A DNA stretch of 64,000 nucleotides from the NCBI RefSeq assembly GCF_022570735.2, contig NZ_JANCNS010000003.1:496001-560000 (forward strand), read 5' to 3'. Within the stretch, counting starts at the first letter, position 1. Each line of letters opens with the position of its first letter. The notes below the pieces were generated by a model. The model saw nothing but the letters and a program-made list of their open reading frames with translations, was not told the DNA's origin and made no database searches. The translations under genes and the position numbers were made by a program. The stretch comes from Christiangramia oceanisediminis. Its GTDB lineage: Bacteria; Bacteroidota; Bacteroidia; Flavobacteriales; Flavobacteriaceae. Below are positions 1 through 8,132 of this stretch, in pieces.

Positions 1-768
1 AAGATATTTAAATAGCAGATTGTCGCTATTGTCCTGTAGGGCTGCATTAGGATTTTCTGAAGGAATTGATGGATCCCCGTAAAGATAACCGTATGCCTCA
101 TCCCATTTGTGCTCCATGGTTGTATAGGACTTTCCTTCCTCGGTGATACCGGCTTCATTGTTAGCGCGGTTTTCACCTGCATCAAGAACTGCCTCTACCA
201 GGTAGTTATTCAACATTTGATCTACAACAAGAGCTCCAATAAGACCCTTGGCGAAGGCCTGGTCCATTTCAAGTCCCTCTACGTTTACGTATCGAATAGC
301 ATCACCATCGGCGATCTGTCCTGCTACTCCGGGTGCAGCAACCTGGTTTCTAGCAGCCTTTACCTCATTCATCTGCGCAGAAATATAGGAATCAAAATCG
401 GCTCTGATCTCGTTGCTCTCTACCGTATTGGTTGAGAAATAAAGGTTAGATGCAGCAACCTTTGATTTTACGCTTTTTGAAGATTCGTTAAGGGCAGCTT
501 CAGAGAATGGGTTGTTCTCGTTGGCGAACATATTCTTAAGCATATCCTCGGTGGCGTTATCAAAATCCTTGAAATGGCCAAGGATTTCCGAGGTCATTTC
601 CAATCTTGTAGTTTGTCCGCTATAGCTTACGGTATTATTGTCATTCCTTTCAAAACTGTAATTAGCAGGTACATCAATTTCTGGATCTGTGATAATGGTA
701 TCATCATCTGAAGAACAGGAAGCCAGGCTTAAGCCTCCAAGAACTATTGCGAAAAGCTGTCTTTTCAT
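1..768 (-). CDS. DUF4856-type lipoprotein, C-terminus cut by window edge
   Basis: The reading frame starts at the ATG complementary to 766-768 and stays open to base 1, so only about 256 N-terminal residues are present. It begins MKRQLFAIVLGGLSLASCSS, a lipoprotein signal with the lipobox LASC, followed by an acidic stretch (SSDDDTIITDPEID) that in Bacteroidota often marks surface-exported lipoproteins. Later segments such as FKDFDNATEDMLKNMF and the HKWDEAYGYLYGDP motif resemble the DUF4856 family, which is commonly found beside imelysin-like and other iron-regulated envelope genes. A good promoter lies just upstream. The family call is from memory of its motifs; the biochemical role is unknown. 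Confidence 0.7.
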   Translation of the reverse strand, partial: MKRQLFAIVLGGLSLASCSSDDDTIITDPEIDVPANYSFERNDNNTVSYSGQTTRLEMTSEILGHFKDFDNATEDMLKNMFANENNPFSEAALNESSKSVKSKVAASNLYFSTNTVESNEIRADFDSYISAQMNEVKAARNQVAAPGVAGQIADGDAIRYVNVEGLEMDQAFAKGLIGALVVDQMLNNYLVEAVLDAGENRANNEAGITEEGKSYTTMEHKWDEAYGYLYGDPSIPSENPNAALQDNSDNLLFKYL

Positions 769-806
769 TTTATTTATTTAGACTGGTTTAAAATAATTTT
801 CGCCAG

Positions 807-837
807 CAAATATAAAGCCCACTTTTGGACACGGCAA
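807..837 (-). promoter_or_regulatory. Bacteroidota-type promoter of the DUF4856 gene
   Basis: On the minus strand the -7 box TATATTTG (complement of 807-814) fits TAnnTTTG, and a -33 TTG (complement of 835-837) lies 20 bp further upstream, which is the usual spacing. Transcription would start near 800, about 30 bases before the ATG. Confidence 0.65.
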
Positions 838-899
838 TTTTATTTAGATTAATTTTAAATAATTTTTATTAATCGAGAAGTAAAAAGCGATAAAGAGTA

Positions 900-1763
900 T
901 TAATGGTAGGCGTTGAAGATCTTTGAAGCTTCATTATAAGCCGACTCAAAACTCGTCATTTTGATATTGGTCTCGGCCCTGGCCGAAGTAAAGTAAGAAA
1001 GCATCTTTTCTGAAGGCATGTTCCCGGTTAGCTCATCCTTGGCCATGGGGCATCCTCCAAAACCCTGGATAGCTCCATCAAACCTCCTGCATCCAGCCTT
1101 ATAGGCTGCATCGATCTTTTCATGCCACCTGGAAGGCACGGTATGTAAATGAGCACCAAACTCGATCTCAGGATATTCCGGGATCAAGTTGGAGAACAGG
1201 TAATCAATAATATCAGGGGTGGAAGATCCTATGGTATCTGACAAGGAAAGTATCTTCACACCCATTGCTGAAAGTTTCTCGGTCCACTCGCCAACGATCT
1301 CCACATTCCATGGGTCACCGTATGGATTGCCAAATCCCATGCTTAGATAAGCCACCACTTCTTTTCCAGACTGATCTGCAATGTTCAGGATCTCCTGTAA
1401 AACCTCAACCGATTCGGCTATGGTTTTATGAGTATTACGCATCTGGAAATTTTCAGAAATCGAAAATGGATAGCCCAGGTAATCGATCTCCTTAAACTGG
1501 GAAGCATCCTGTGCGCCCCTCACATTCGCAACGATAGCCAGCAGTTTACTGCGAGTCGTGGAAAGGTCGAGCTTCCCAAGCACCTCGGCAGTATCTTTCA
1601 TTTGAGGAATAGCCTTCGGGGAAACAAAGCTTCCAAAGTCGATGGTATCAAAACCACATCTCAACAATGATTGGATGTATTGAACCTTTTCGTTGGTAGG
1701 AATAAAATCCCGGATCCCCTGCATGGCATCCCTGGGACATTCGATCAGTTTAACTTTCCCCAT
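900..1763 (-). CDS. hydroxymethylglutaryl-CoA lyase
   Basis: A 287-residue cytoplasmic enzyme that would split HMG-CoA into acetyl-CoA and acetoacetate, the last step of leucine breakdown. It is a single HMGL-like TIM barrel of normal length. Visible features are the N-terminal metal/substrate segment EcPRDAMQG (residues 8-16), the metal-binding HLH at 205-207, and the family signature GGCPMAKDELTGN at 236-248 with the catalytic cysteine C238. The ATG is preceded by a TATCTTTG -7 box (complement of 1769-1776), giving a very short leader; no clear -33 TTG is seen. It is monocistronic here, with no other leucine-degradation gene beside it. A related HMGL-like aldolase is the alternative, but the cysteine motif favours the lyase. 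Confidence 0.9.
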   Translation of the reverse strand: MGKVKLIECPRDAMQGIRDFIPTNEKVQYIQSLLRCGFDTIDFGSFVSPKAIPQMKDTAEVLGKLDLSTTRSKLLAIVANVRGAQDASQFKEIDYLGYPFSISENFQMRNTHKTIAESVEVLQEILNIADQSGKEVVAYLSMGFGNPYGDPWNVEIVGEWTEKLSAMGVKILSLSDTIGSSTPDIIDYLFSNLIPEYPEIEFGAHLHTVPSRWHEKIDAAYKAGCRRFDGAIQGFGGCPMAKDELTGNMPSEKMLSYFTSARAETNIKMTSFESAYNEASKIFNAYH

Positions 1764-1888
1764 ACTGCCAAAGATAGTATTTTACAGAAATTTTAAAAAG
1801 ATTAAACAATTATTGCTGATATGAAATTTTATTTCGGTTAAACCAGCCCTCGAGTGCAAATTCCTTAATTCGGAATTTTAATTATGAT

Positions 1889-1928
1889 GAATACTGAGTA
1901 CTATGTATTGAGTACTTAGTATACTCGA
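1889..1928. repeat. short GAGTACT repeat block
   Basis: TGAGTACT occurs at about 1895 and 1909 as a 14-bp-spaced direct repeat, followed by TATACTC, giving partial dyad symmetry. It lies between HMG-CoA lyase and pyrD. It resembles the GTACGAAGTACGA-type block at 45629-45682 and is probably a dispersed intergenic repeat of this genome. Confidence 0.4.
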
Positions 1929-2954
1929 TCAATTCTTCATTTTTTTCAGGATAGCTTTATTGATCTCTTTTATAAGTGCAGGACCCTCGTAGATAAAACC
2001 GGTATAGAGTTGTACCAGGCTGGCACCCGCCTCCAGTTTTTCGATCGCGTCCTGCGCCGTATGTATCCCTCCTACTCCAATGATAGGGAAGGCTTTCCCA
2101 CTTTTTTCAGAAAGAAACCGGATCACCTCGGTTGCTCGTTTTGTAAGTGGCTTTCCACTAAGTCCCCCCATTTCCTGTTTGTTTGCAGATTGCAGCCCTT
2201 CCCGCGAAATGGTAGTGTTGGTAGCGATCACCCCGGCGATCTTCGTATCCTGAACGATCTCGATAATATCCAGCAGCTGATCATCAGTTAGATCTGGAGC
2301 GATCTTCAGCAAAATAGGTTTCGAGGGATCTCTCCGGTTATTTTCTTGCTGCAGTGTATTCAGTAGTTTTTTTAAGGGCTCCTTGTCCTGCAGTTCTCTT
2401 AAATTGGGTGTGTTGGGAGAGCTTACGTTCACCACGAAATAATCCACATAGTCAAACAGCGCGTTAAAGCTATAGACATAATCATCTACCGCGTTCTCAT
2501 TGGGTGTAACCTTATTCTTCCCGATATTTCCACCTATAAGAACATTGGTGTTCTTCTTCAGTCGTTCCACCATGCTCTCTACTCCTTCATTGTTAAAGCC
2601 CATCCGGTTTATAATGGCAGAATCTTCAGGCAATCGAAACAACCTTTGTTTTTCGTTGCCCGGTTGCGGTTTGGGAGTCACCGTCCCTACTTCAATAAAA
2701 CCGAAACCTAGCGAGGAAAGCTCTTTATATAATTTTGCATCTTTATCAAAACCGGCGGCAAGACCCACAGGGTTCTTGAATTTCAAACCAAAAACCTCCC
2801 GTTCCAGTCGTTTATCCTCTATAAGAAACTTTTTTCTTAAAAAACCTTCGGCTCCAGGTATGCTGCAGAATTTCTTCAGAAAATCAAAAGTGAAATAATG
2901 AACTTTTTCAGGATCAAAGCGAAATAAAGCAGGTCTGATTAAAGATTTATACAT
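1929..2954 (-). CDS. pyrD: dihydroorotate dehydrogenase (quinone), class 2
   Basis: A 341-residue FMN enzyme that oxidises dihydroorotate to orotate in pyrimidine synthesis, passing electrons to menaquinone at the inner membrane. Length and the amphipathic N-terminal extension ([20 protein letters not shown], residues 1-20) are typical of class 2 enzymes. [12 protein letters not shown] at 61-72 and [16 protein letters not shown] at 85-100 are FMN-binding segments; [14 protein letters not shown] at 176-189 contains the class 2 catalytic serine, S179. The FMN phosphate loop follows near IIGVGGI. A TATTTTTG -7 box (complement of 2971-2978) is just upstream of the ATG. It appears to be a single-gene unit. 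Confidence 0.95.
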   Translation of the reverse strand: MYKSLIRPALFRFDPEKVHYFTFDFLKKFCSIPGAEGFLRKKFLIEDKRLEREVFGLKFKNPVGLAAGFDKDAKLYKELSSLGFGFIEVGTVTPKPQPGNEKQRLFRLPEDSAIINRMGFNNEGVESMVERLKKNTNVLIGGNIGKNKVTPNENAVDDYVYSFNALFDYVDYFVVNVSSPNTPNLRELQDKEPLKKLLNTLQQENNRRDPSKPILLKIAPDLTDDQLLDIIEIVQDTKIAGVIATNTTISREGLQSANKQEMGGLSGKPLTKRATEVIRFLSEKSGKAFPIIGVGGIHTAQDAIEKLEAGASLVQLYTGFIYEGPALIKEINKAILKKMKN

Positions 2955-3093
2955 AGTGGATTGATTTCTGCAAAAATAGGATGATTTAGGAAGAAATCTG
3001 TACCCGGCAATAAAACATTTGCTCTCGCTATAAATTCCAGAAACAGTCCTCCTTAAAAAACTAATAAAATTTAGTTGTTGAAGCCTTAAAATC

Positions 3094-3124
3094 TTGGAGG
3101 GAGTAGGCTATATATGTACTTTTG
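3094..3124 (+). promoter_or_regulatory. promoter of pepT
   Basis: The -33 TTG at 3094-3096 and the -7 box TACTTTTG at 3117-3124 are 20 bp apart, matching the Bacteroidota consensus. Transcription would start near 3131, which places the earlier possible start codons (3122, 3125) upstream of the mRNA and supports the ATG at 3143. Confidence 0.65.
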
Positions 3125-3142
3125 ATGCAAATCTTCCCCACG

Positions 3143-4390
3143 ATGACCAATAAACAACATATTATTGATCGATTTTTAAGTTATGTAAAGATCGACACTC
3201 AAAGTGATCCTAAAAGCGACGCTACCCCGAGTACTCCCAAGCAGTGGAATCTCGCAAATAAATTAGTTGAAGAACTTAAGGAAATAGGTCTGCAGGATGT
3301 GAGCATCGATGAGCATGCTTATGTGATGGCCACACTTCCTGCCAACGTTAGTCACAAGGTGCCTACTATAGGCTTTATTTCTCACTTTGACACGACACCA
3401 GATTTCACCGGGACTAATGTGAATCCGCAGATCATAGAGGATTATGACGGAAATGATATTGTGCTGAATAAGGAAAAGGACATTGTACTTTCACCTGATT
3501 ATTTTGAAGACCTCTTACAATACAAAGGACAAACGCTTATAACTACAGACGGGACCACCTTATTGGGAGCCGATGACAAGGCCGGGATCACCGAGATCAT
3601 GACGGCCATGCAATACCTGGTGGACAACCCGGAGATCCCACATGGAACTATCAGGATCTGTTTTACTCCAGACGAGGAGATAGGACGCGGAGCTCATAAA
3701 TTCGACGTTCAGAAGTTCGGTGCGGAATGGGCCTATACCATGGATGGAAGCCAGATTGGAGAGCTCGAATATGAGAACTTCAATGCTGCACAGGCTATTG
3801 TAAAAGTGAAGGGTAAGAGTGTACACCCGGGATATGCCAAAGACAAGATGGTGAACAGCATGTATATCGCCCAGGACTATATTAATTCTCTTCCCCGACT
3901 GGAAACACCAGAACATACCGAAGGCCGGCAGGGCTTCTTTCACCTGAGCAGCATTAATGGAGATGTTGAAGAAACCGTGCTTGAATATATAATCAGGGAC
4001 CACGACAAGGAACACTTCGAGGCAAGGAAGCAAATGATGAAAGACCTGGTAAATGATATTTGTTCTCAGTATGAAAGGGATTGCATGAGCATTGAGATCA
4101 AGGACCAGTACTCCAATATGCGTGAAAAGGTGGAACCTGTGATGCATATCGTGGAACTGGCTAAACACGCAATGGAAGAAGTGGGCGTGGAGCCCATCAT
4201 CAAACCAATTCGAGGCGGAACCGATGGCGCACAATTAAGTTATATGGGACTGCCCTGCCCCAATATCTTCGCCGGCGGACATAACTTCCACGGTAAATAT
4301 GAATATGTTCCAGTGGAGAGCATGCAAAAAGCCGCGGAGGTCATCGTTAAATTATCAGAACTAACAGCTCTTAAATACCAGGAAAATTAA
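3143..4390 (+). CDS. pepT: peptidase T (tripeptide aminopeptidase)
   Basis: A cytoplasmic M20-family zinc aminopeptidase that removes the N-terminal residue of tripeptides. I chose the ATG at 3143 (415 residues) because the protein then starts [20 protein letters not shown], aligning with known PepT starts, and because the promoter's -7 box overlaps the upstream start candidates at 3122 and 3125. Metal and catalytic motifs are present: HFDT (residues 81-84), LLGADDKAG with the bridging aspartate (about 140-148), DEE at 177-179, and the late [11 protein letters not shown] histidine segment. The length matches the family. A DUF1801-family gene follows after 12 bp, probably on the same transcript. 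Confidence 0.93.
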   Translation: MTNKQHIIDRFLSYVKIDTQSDPKSDATPSTPKQWNLANKLVEELKEIGLQDVSIDEHAYVMATLPANVSHKVPTIGFISHFDTTPDFTGTNVNPQIIEDYDGNDIVLNKEKDIVLSPDYFEDLLQYKGQTLITTDGTTLLGADDKAGITEIMTAMQYLVDNPEIPHGTIRICFTPDEEIGRGAHKFDVQKFGAEWAYTMDGSQIGELEYENFNAAQAIVKVKGKSVHPGYAKDKMVNSMYIAQDYINSLPRLETPEHTEGRQGFFHLSSINGDVEETVLEYIIRDHDKEHFEARKQMMKDLVNDICSQYERDCMSIEIKDQYSNMREKVEPVMHIVELAKHAMEEVGVEPIIKPIRGGTDGAQLSYMGLPCPNIFAGGHNFHGKYEYVPVESMQKAAEVIVKLSELTALKYQEN

Positions 4391-4402
4391 TATTTTAGGG
4401 GT

Positions 4403-4996
4403 ATGCCTGTTAAAAGCCTAGAAGATTATCTAGAACGTCATCCCAAATGGGAGGAACAATTAAGGCTGCTCCATGAGATGCTGCTATCCACCGAATTGGT
4501 GCAGGAGATCAAATGGGGAGCACCGGTCTACACTCTCAACGGAAAGAATGTTATAGGACTTGGAGCCTTTAAAAATCATTGCGGTCTCTGGTTCTTCAAT
4601 GGAGCGCTTTTAAAGGAAAATACCGCCCTCCTTATGAACGCACAGGAAGGTAAAACAAAAGCCTTACGCCAGATACGTTTTGAAAAAGACGACGAGATAA
4701 AAACTTCGGTTTTACTGCCCTACGTAAAGGAGGCTATACAGAACCAAAAAGAAGGAAAGGTGATTAGGCCAGCTACCCATAAAAAACTGGTGATCCCTGG
4801 TGAACTGAAGGAGGCTCTTGAAAAAGATTCAGATCTAAAATCGGCCTATAAAGAATTGAGTCCGGGCAAACAGCGGGAATATGCCAATTATATTAGTGAA
4901 GCCAGGCGCGAACCCACAAAGGTGAAAAGAATCGAAAAGATCACTCCAATGATCAAGTCTGGAATAGGACTTCATGATAAATACAAAAACTGTTAA
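4403..4996 (+). CDS. YdeI/OmdA-family protein with DUF1801 domain
   Basis: A 197-residue cytoplasmic protein of unknown biochemical function. The N-terminal part (about 1-115, including EIKWGAPVYTL and NHCGLWFFNGALL) looks like a DUF1801 fold. The C-terminal part (about 130-190, IPGELKEALEKDSDLKSAYKELSPGKQREYANYI) is the bacteriocin-protection/OmdA (YdeI) domain, recognisable by LSPGKQREYANYISEARREPTKVKRI. It follows pepT closely and ends in a strong hairpin terminator. No catalytic residues are obvious. Confidence 0.8.
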   Translation: MPVKSLEDYLERHPKWEEQLRLLHEMLLSTELVQEIKWGAPVYTLNGKNVIGLGAFKNHCGLWFFNGALLKENTALLMNAQEGKTKALRQIRFEKDDEIKTSVLLPYVKEAIQNQKEGKVIRPATHKKLVIPGELKEALEKDSDLKSAYKELSPGKQREYANYISEARREPTKVKRIEKITPMIKSGIGLHDKYKNC

Positions 4997-5001
4997 CTAA
5001 A

Positions 5002-5030
5002 AAAGCGGCTTAGAAATAAGCCGCTTTTTT
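5002..5030. terminator. bidirectional terminator between convergent genes
   Basis: An 11-bp perfect stem, AAAGCGGCTTA, with a GAAA loop (5013-5016), flanked by A-runs and T-runs on both sides. It can end both the plus-strand pepT transcript and the minus-strand yajC transcript. Confidence 0.85.
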
Positions 5031-5051
5031 TATTTAAAGATATTTCTATTC

Positions 5052-5345
5052 TTATTTCTTATCCTTCGCAGGTTCATTTAACTTTTGAGTAAGGTCCATT
5101 GAAATAGACGAACGATCAAAAGTGATTTTACCAGCTCCGGTTTCTATGATCACCGAGTTATTCTTTTCGCTGAAATCTACAATCTTGCCATGCATCCCGC
5201 TCTTGGTAACGATACGGTCTCCCTTTTTCAATTCGGAGGCAAAATTTCTTTCCTGTTTAGCTTTTTTCATTTGCGGGCGTATCATAAAAAAATACACCAC
5301 CACAAACATTAAAATAATCGGTGCAAACTGCGTTAATTGATCCAT
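5052..5345 (-). CDS. yajC: preprotein translocase subunit YajC
   Basis: A 97-residue single-pass inner-membrane protein that associates with SecDF at the Sec translocon. One N-terminal membrane segment (about residues 8-24, IILMFVVVYFFMIRP) is followed by the family signature FFMIRPQMKKAKQ and a small basic cytoplasmic domain with LKKGDRIVTKSGMHGKIVDF. It is the last gene of the minus-strand block nusB-DUF1573-yajC, 8 bp after the DUF1573 gene, a gene order common in Flavobacteriia. Confidence 0.93.
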   Translation of the reverse strand: MDQLTQFAPIILMFVVVYFFMIRPQMKKAKQERNFASELKKGDRIVTKSGMHGKIVDFSEKNNSVIIETGAGKITFDRSSISMDLTQKLNEPAKDKK

Positions 5346-5353
5346 ATATGCTA

Positions 5354-5818
5354 TTAGCTGGCGTTTTCAGTAGCTTCTGCCTCTACGAAAGCCTTGATTT
5401 TTATTTGTTCTTTTCCAGCCTCAGTGTTTGCAGTTACAGTAACTGTTTTGGTTACCTGACCATTTCCAGACCCGTTGAATTTCACTAACATTTCTCCGGT
5501 TTCTCCAGGAGCGATAGTTTCATTCTTAGGATAGGTTGGAACAGTACATCCACATGAACTGGAAGCATTGGTGATTACCAAAGGAGCATTACCAGTGTTG
5601 GTGAACTTAAATACGTGCTCCACGTTAGTTCCCTTAGCGATGTTACCAAAATCGAATTCGGTTTCTTCGAAAGTGATCTCAGGATACACAGTCTCCTGTG
5701 AGTCACGCTCTGCAGCGGTTTCCACATTTTCAGCCTTTACCTTATCTGAGGCGTTATCTTTACATCCGGTGAAGAGCATGGCTCCTACTGCCGCAAACAT
5801 TAAAATTGCTTTTTTCAT
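5354..5818 (-). CDS. DUF1573-family lipoprotein
   Basis: A 154-residue envelope protein. It begins MKKAILMFAAVGAMLFTGCK, with the lipobox FTGC, so it is probably a lipoprotein. The mature part contains one DUF1573 immunoglobulin-like domain: FEETEFDFGNIAKGTNVEHVFKF-type strand pattern, then NTGNAPLVI, SSCGCTVPTYP and IAPGETGEM. The SSCGCTVP motif is diagnostic for the family. Function is not established; its constant position beside yajC in relatives suggests an envelope role, which is inference. Confidence 0.88.
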   Translation of the reverse strand: MKKAILMFAAVGAMLFTGCKDNASDKVKAENVETAAERDSQETVYPEITFEETEFDFGNIAKGTNVEHVFKFTNTGNAPLVITNASSSCGCTVPTYPKNETIAPGETGEMLVKFNGSGNGQVTKTVTVTANTEAGKEQIKIKAFVEAEATENAS

Positions 5819-5869
5819 GGTGAAGTTATTTGTTAAATTTTGATCGATAAAAATAATAAAATTTCTTTA

Positions 5870-6814
5870 CTACATTAGGCCTCTTCCGGTTTTATTTAAC
5901 TTGTCTTCAACCTTGTATTCCCTTGAAAGCTTGTCCAGTACCCCGTTGATGAATATGCTACTCTTGGGAGTGCTGTATTCCTTGGCTATTTCAAGGTATT
6001 CATTGATAGTCACCTTAACCGGGATACTGCTGAAATAAAGAAATTCGCAGATCGCCATTTTGATAAGTACCATATCTACCTCGGCGATACGATCTTTATC
6101 CCAGTTGGGAGTTTTGCCTAACATTTCTTCCGAAAGTTCCTCGTCGTTCAAATAGGTCTTTCTGAACAATTTCAACGCGAATTCCTTATCCTCTTCATTT
6201 TTGAATAGCTCGGTCAACTTCTTGGTCTTGCCGGTATTCTCCTTTAGTTTTTGAAGGAATTTCAGCAGCGCGGTATTTACGAGTGGCAGGTCGTCTACCC
6301 AGGTAAGCTTCTTATCTTCCAGGTATTCGTATAGTTTTTCATTAGGTGCGATGATCTCCTTGAAGATCTCTATGATAAAATCCTTATCATCCTTGAAACT
6401 GCCATCACGGGTTTGCATGTAATCATCATACAGGTGACTGTTCCTGATTTCATTCCAGATAATAGCCACATACTCATCATCCTGTTTCCAGTGATTTATT
6501 TTATGTGTTTCCAGTGCATTCTGGATACTTTCGTTTTCATTAAGGATCTCGAAGATCTTATTGTCTACAAATTTTCGGTTTGGATCTTTTTCCTCGCTGG
6601 TTGCAAGGTGTTTTTTCTGAGATTTTTCCAGGTAATTGTCGGCGTGTTCTCTTATTTCAGTGATCAGGCTAATTTGAAGAAGAAACAGGTCGTACATTTC
6701 CTGCATACTTTTAAGCAGGAACTTCTCTTCGGTCACAAGTTTATCATTTTCACTTTGATTAAAAGCATACAAAGACTGCATTACTTTTACCCTGATATGT
6801 CTTCTTGTCAACAT
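5870..6814 (-). CDS. nusB: transcription antitermination protein NusB (long Bacteroidota form)
   Basis: A 314-residue protein, about twice the length of E. coli NusB. The N-terminus MLTRRHIRVKVMQSLYAF is the usual NusB start; the canonical RNA-binding/antitermination helical domain lies in the C-terminal half, where IAEVDMVLIKMAICEFLY, VKVTINEYLEIAKEYSTPKS and FINGVLDKLSRE are easily recognised. The middle insert (about 60-190) is helical and Bacteroidota-specific. NusB acts with NusE (S10) on boxA in rRNA antitermination. It precedes the DUF1573 gene and yajC on the same strand and is separated from the upstream dehydrogenase by a terminator hairpin. Confidence 0.92.
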   Translation of the reverse strand: MLTRRHIRVKVMQSLYAFNQSENDKLVTEEKFLLKSMQEMYDLFLLQISLITEIREHADNYLEKSQKKHLATSEEKDPNRKFVDNKIFEILNENESIQNALETHKINHWKQDDEYVAIIWNEIRNSHLYDDYMQTRDGSFKDDKDFIIEIFKEIIAPNEKLYEYLEDKKLTWVDDLPLVNTALLKFLQKLKENTGKTKKLTELFKNEEDKEFALKLFRKTYLNDEELSEEMLGKTPNWDKDRIAEVDMVLIKMAICEFLYFSSIPVKVTINEYLEIAKEYSTPKSSIFINGVLDKLSREYKVEDKLNKTGRGLM

Positions 6815-6833
6815 TTTAAAAGAACTTTAGGTT

Positions 6834-6869
6834 TAAAAAAAGGGCGAAAAGTAAGTTTACTTTCGCCCT
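6834..6869 (-). terminator. terminator after the Leu/Glu dehydrogenase gene
   Basis: AGGGCGAAA(A)GTAA pairs with TTACTTTCGCCCT around a GT loop (6841-6869). On the minus strand it is followed by a run of T (complement of 6834-6840), so it should end the dehydrogenase transcript before nusB. Confidence 0.75.
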
Positions 6870-6896
6870 GCAAAAATATCAATAAATTAGAACTGA

Positions 6897-8000
6897 CTAA
6901 TTCAAATTCTGTTTTTTTCTGTCTTCAATTCGCTGTTTTGCAATTTTAAGCGCGGCGAAATGAGTAGTAATTTCATCCTGAGATGCCTTTTGAAGGATCT
7001 TCAGGGTAGTGTTATAAATATTTTCGGTCTTTCTCATGATCTCCTGTCTGTCGTAGTTCTCCAGCTCAGCATATACGTTAATGATCCCTCCTGCATTGAT
7101 CAGGAAGTCCGGGGCATATACGATCCCTTTCTTCTGAAGGATCTTACCATGAGAAACCTCATCGGCAAGCTGGTTGTTGGCTGCTCCCGCAATGATATCC
7201 ACCTTTAATCTTTCAATAGTATTGTCGTTGATGGTAGCACCAAGAGCACAAGGAGCATAGATATCTACATCTGCACTGTAAATGTCACCATCTGTAAAGA
7301 TATAAGCGCCGTACTTTTTGCTCACCTCTTCCAGTCTCTCCTCGTTGATATCTGTGATAAAAACCTCAGCACCGTCACCAACCAGGTATTCCACAAGAGT
7401 TTCTCCAACATGTCCAATTCCCTGAACAAGAACTTTCTTCCCTTCCAGGTCATCGCTTCCGTATTTGAACTTGGCAGACGCCTTGATCCCCATAAATACC
7501 CCGTAAGCGGTAATTGGAGAAGGATTTCCTGCACCTCCTTTAGATTCAGAGATCCCGGTTACGAAAGGAGTTACTTCACGAACGATGTCCATATCTGAAG
7601 TTTCCATTCCCACATCCTCTGCCGTGATATATTTTCCACTAAGCGAATGAACAAATTCACCAAAACGCTTCATTAGTTCTGGAGTCTTATCTTTCTTGGC
7701 ATCACCAATAATTACTGCTTTACCTCCACCAAGGTTGAGTCCTGTAATTGCACTTTTAAAGGTCATCCCTCTGGAAAGGCGCAACACATCGTTCACGGCC
7801 TCCCATTCACTGGTATAGTTCCACATTCTGGTACCTCCCAGAGCAGGCCCTAAAACCGTATTGTGAATACCGATAATTGCCTTTAATCCTGTATCTTTGT
7901 CGTTGCAAAAAACGATTTGTTCATGATCGTCAAACGACAACTGTCCGAATACCGGAGCAGACTTTTTTAGTTCATTTGCATTTAGAACGTCAACTTGCAT
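6897..8000 (-). CDS. Glu/Leu/Phe/Val dehydrogenase (leucine-dehydrogenase type)
   Basis: A 367-residue NAD-dependent amino-acid dehydrogenase that would reversibly deaminate a branched-chain amino acid (or glutamate). The N-terminal dimerisation domain carries LGPALGGTRMW, and LNLGGGKAVIIGD contains the catalytic lysine. The Rossmann domain shows VLVQGIGHVGETLVEYL, then CALGATIND and IIAGAANNQL, followed by DFLINAGGIINVYAE. The length and GGGKAV context fit leucine dehydrogenases rather than the longer hexameric GDH. A TATTTTTG -7 box lies at the complement of 8055-8062 with a TTG 24 bp further upstream. It runs divergently from the ABC exporter. Confidence 0.87.
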   Translation of the reverse strand: MQVDVLNANELKKSAPVFGQLSFDDHEQIVFCNDKDTGLKAIIGIHNTVLGPALGGTRMWNYTSEWEAVNDVLRLSRGMTFKSAITGLNLGGGKAVIIGDAKKDKTPELMKRFGEFVHSLSGKYITAEDVGMETSDMDIVREVTPFVTGISESKGGAGNPSPITAYGVFMGIKASAKFKYGSDDLEGKKVLVQGIGHVGETLVEYLVGDGAEVFITDINEERLEEVSKKYGAYIFTDGDIYSADVDIYAPCALGATINDNTIERLKVDIIAGAANNQLADEVSHGKILQKKGIVYAPDFLINAGGIINVYAELENYDRQEIMRKTENIYNTTLKILQKASQDEITTHFAALKIAKQRIEDRKKQNLN

Positions 8001-8132
8001 AGTTTGTTGATTTTTTAATTTTTACGGATTCTGGATATGTCAAAAAATCCAGTGCAAAAATAATAATATTTTAATTTAGAGGGTTTCAAAACGTGTTAAA
8101 TTACACTTTCCTCAATATAGATGCCTTTTTGA

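Noticed and set aside
109-435. 108-residue plus-strand frame at the window start
   Set aside because: It is opposite the DUF4856-type lipoprotein, whose minus-strand frame is open from 768 to the edge and has a signal peptide and promoter.
3560-4234. 224-residue frame opposite pepT
   Set aside because: Shadow of a strongly conserved peptidase gene; composition (Cys/His/Phe-rich) is that of an antisense frame.
6413-6949. 178-residue frame opposite nusB
   Set aside because: It is antisense to a clear nusB and reads through the terminator hairpin between nusB and the dehydrogenase gene.
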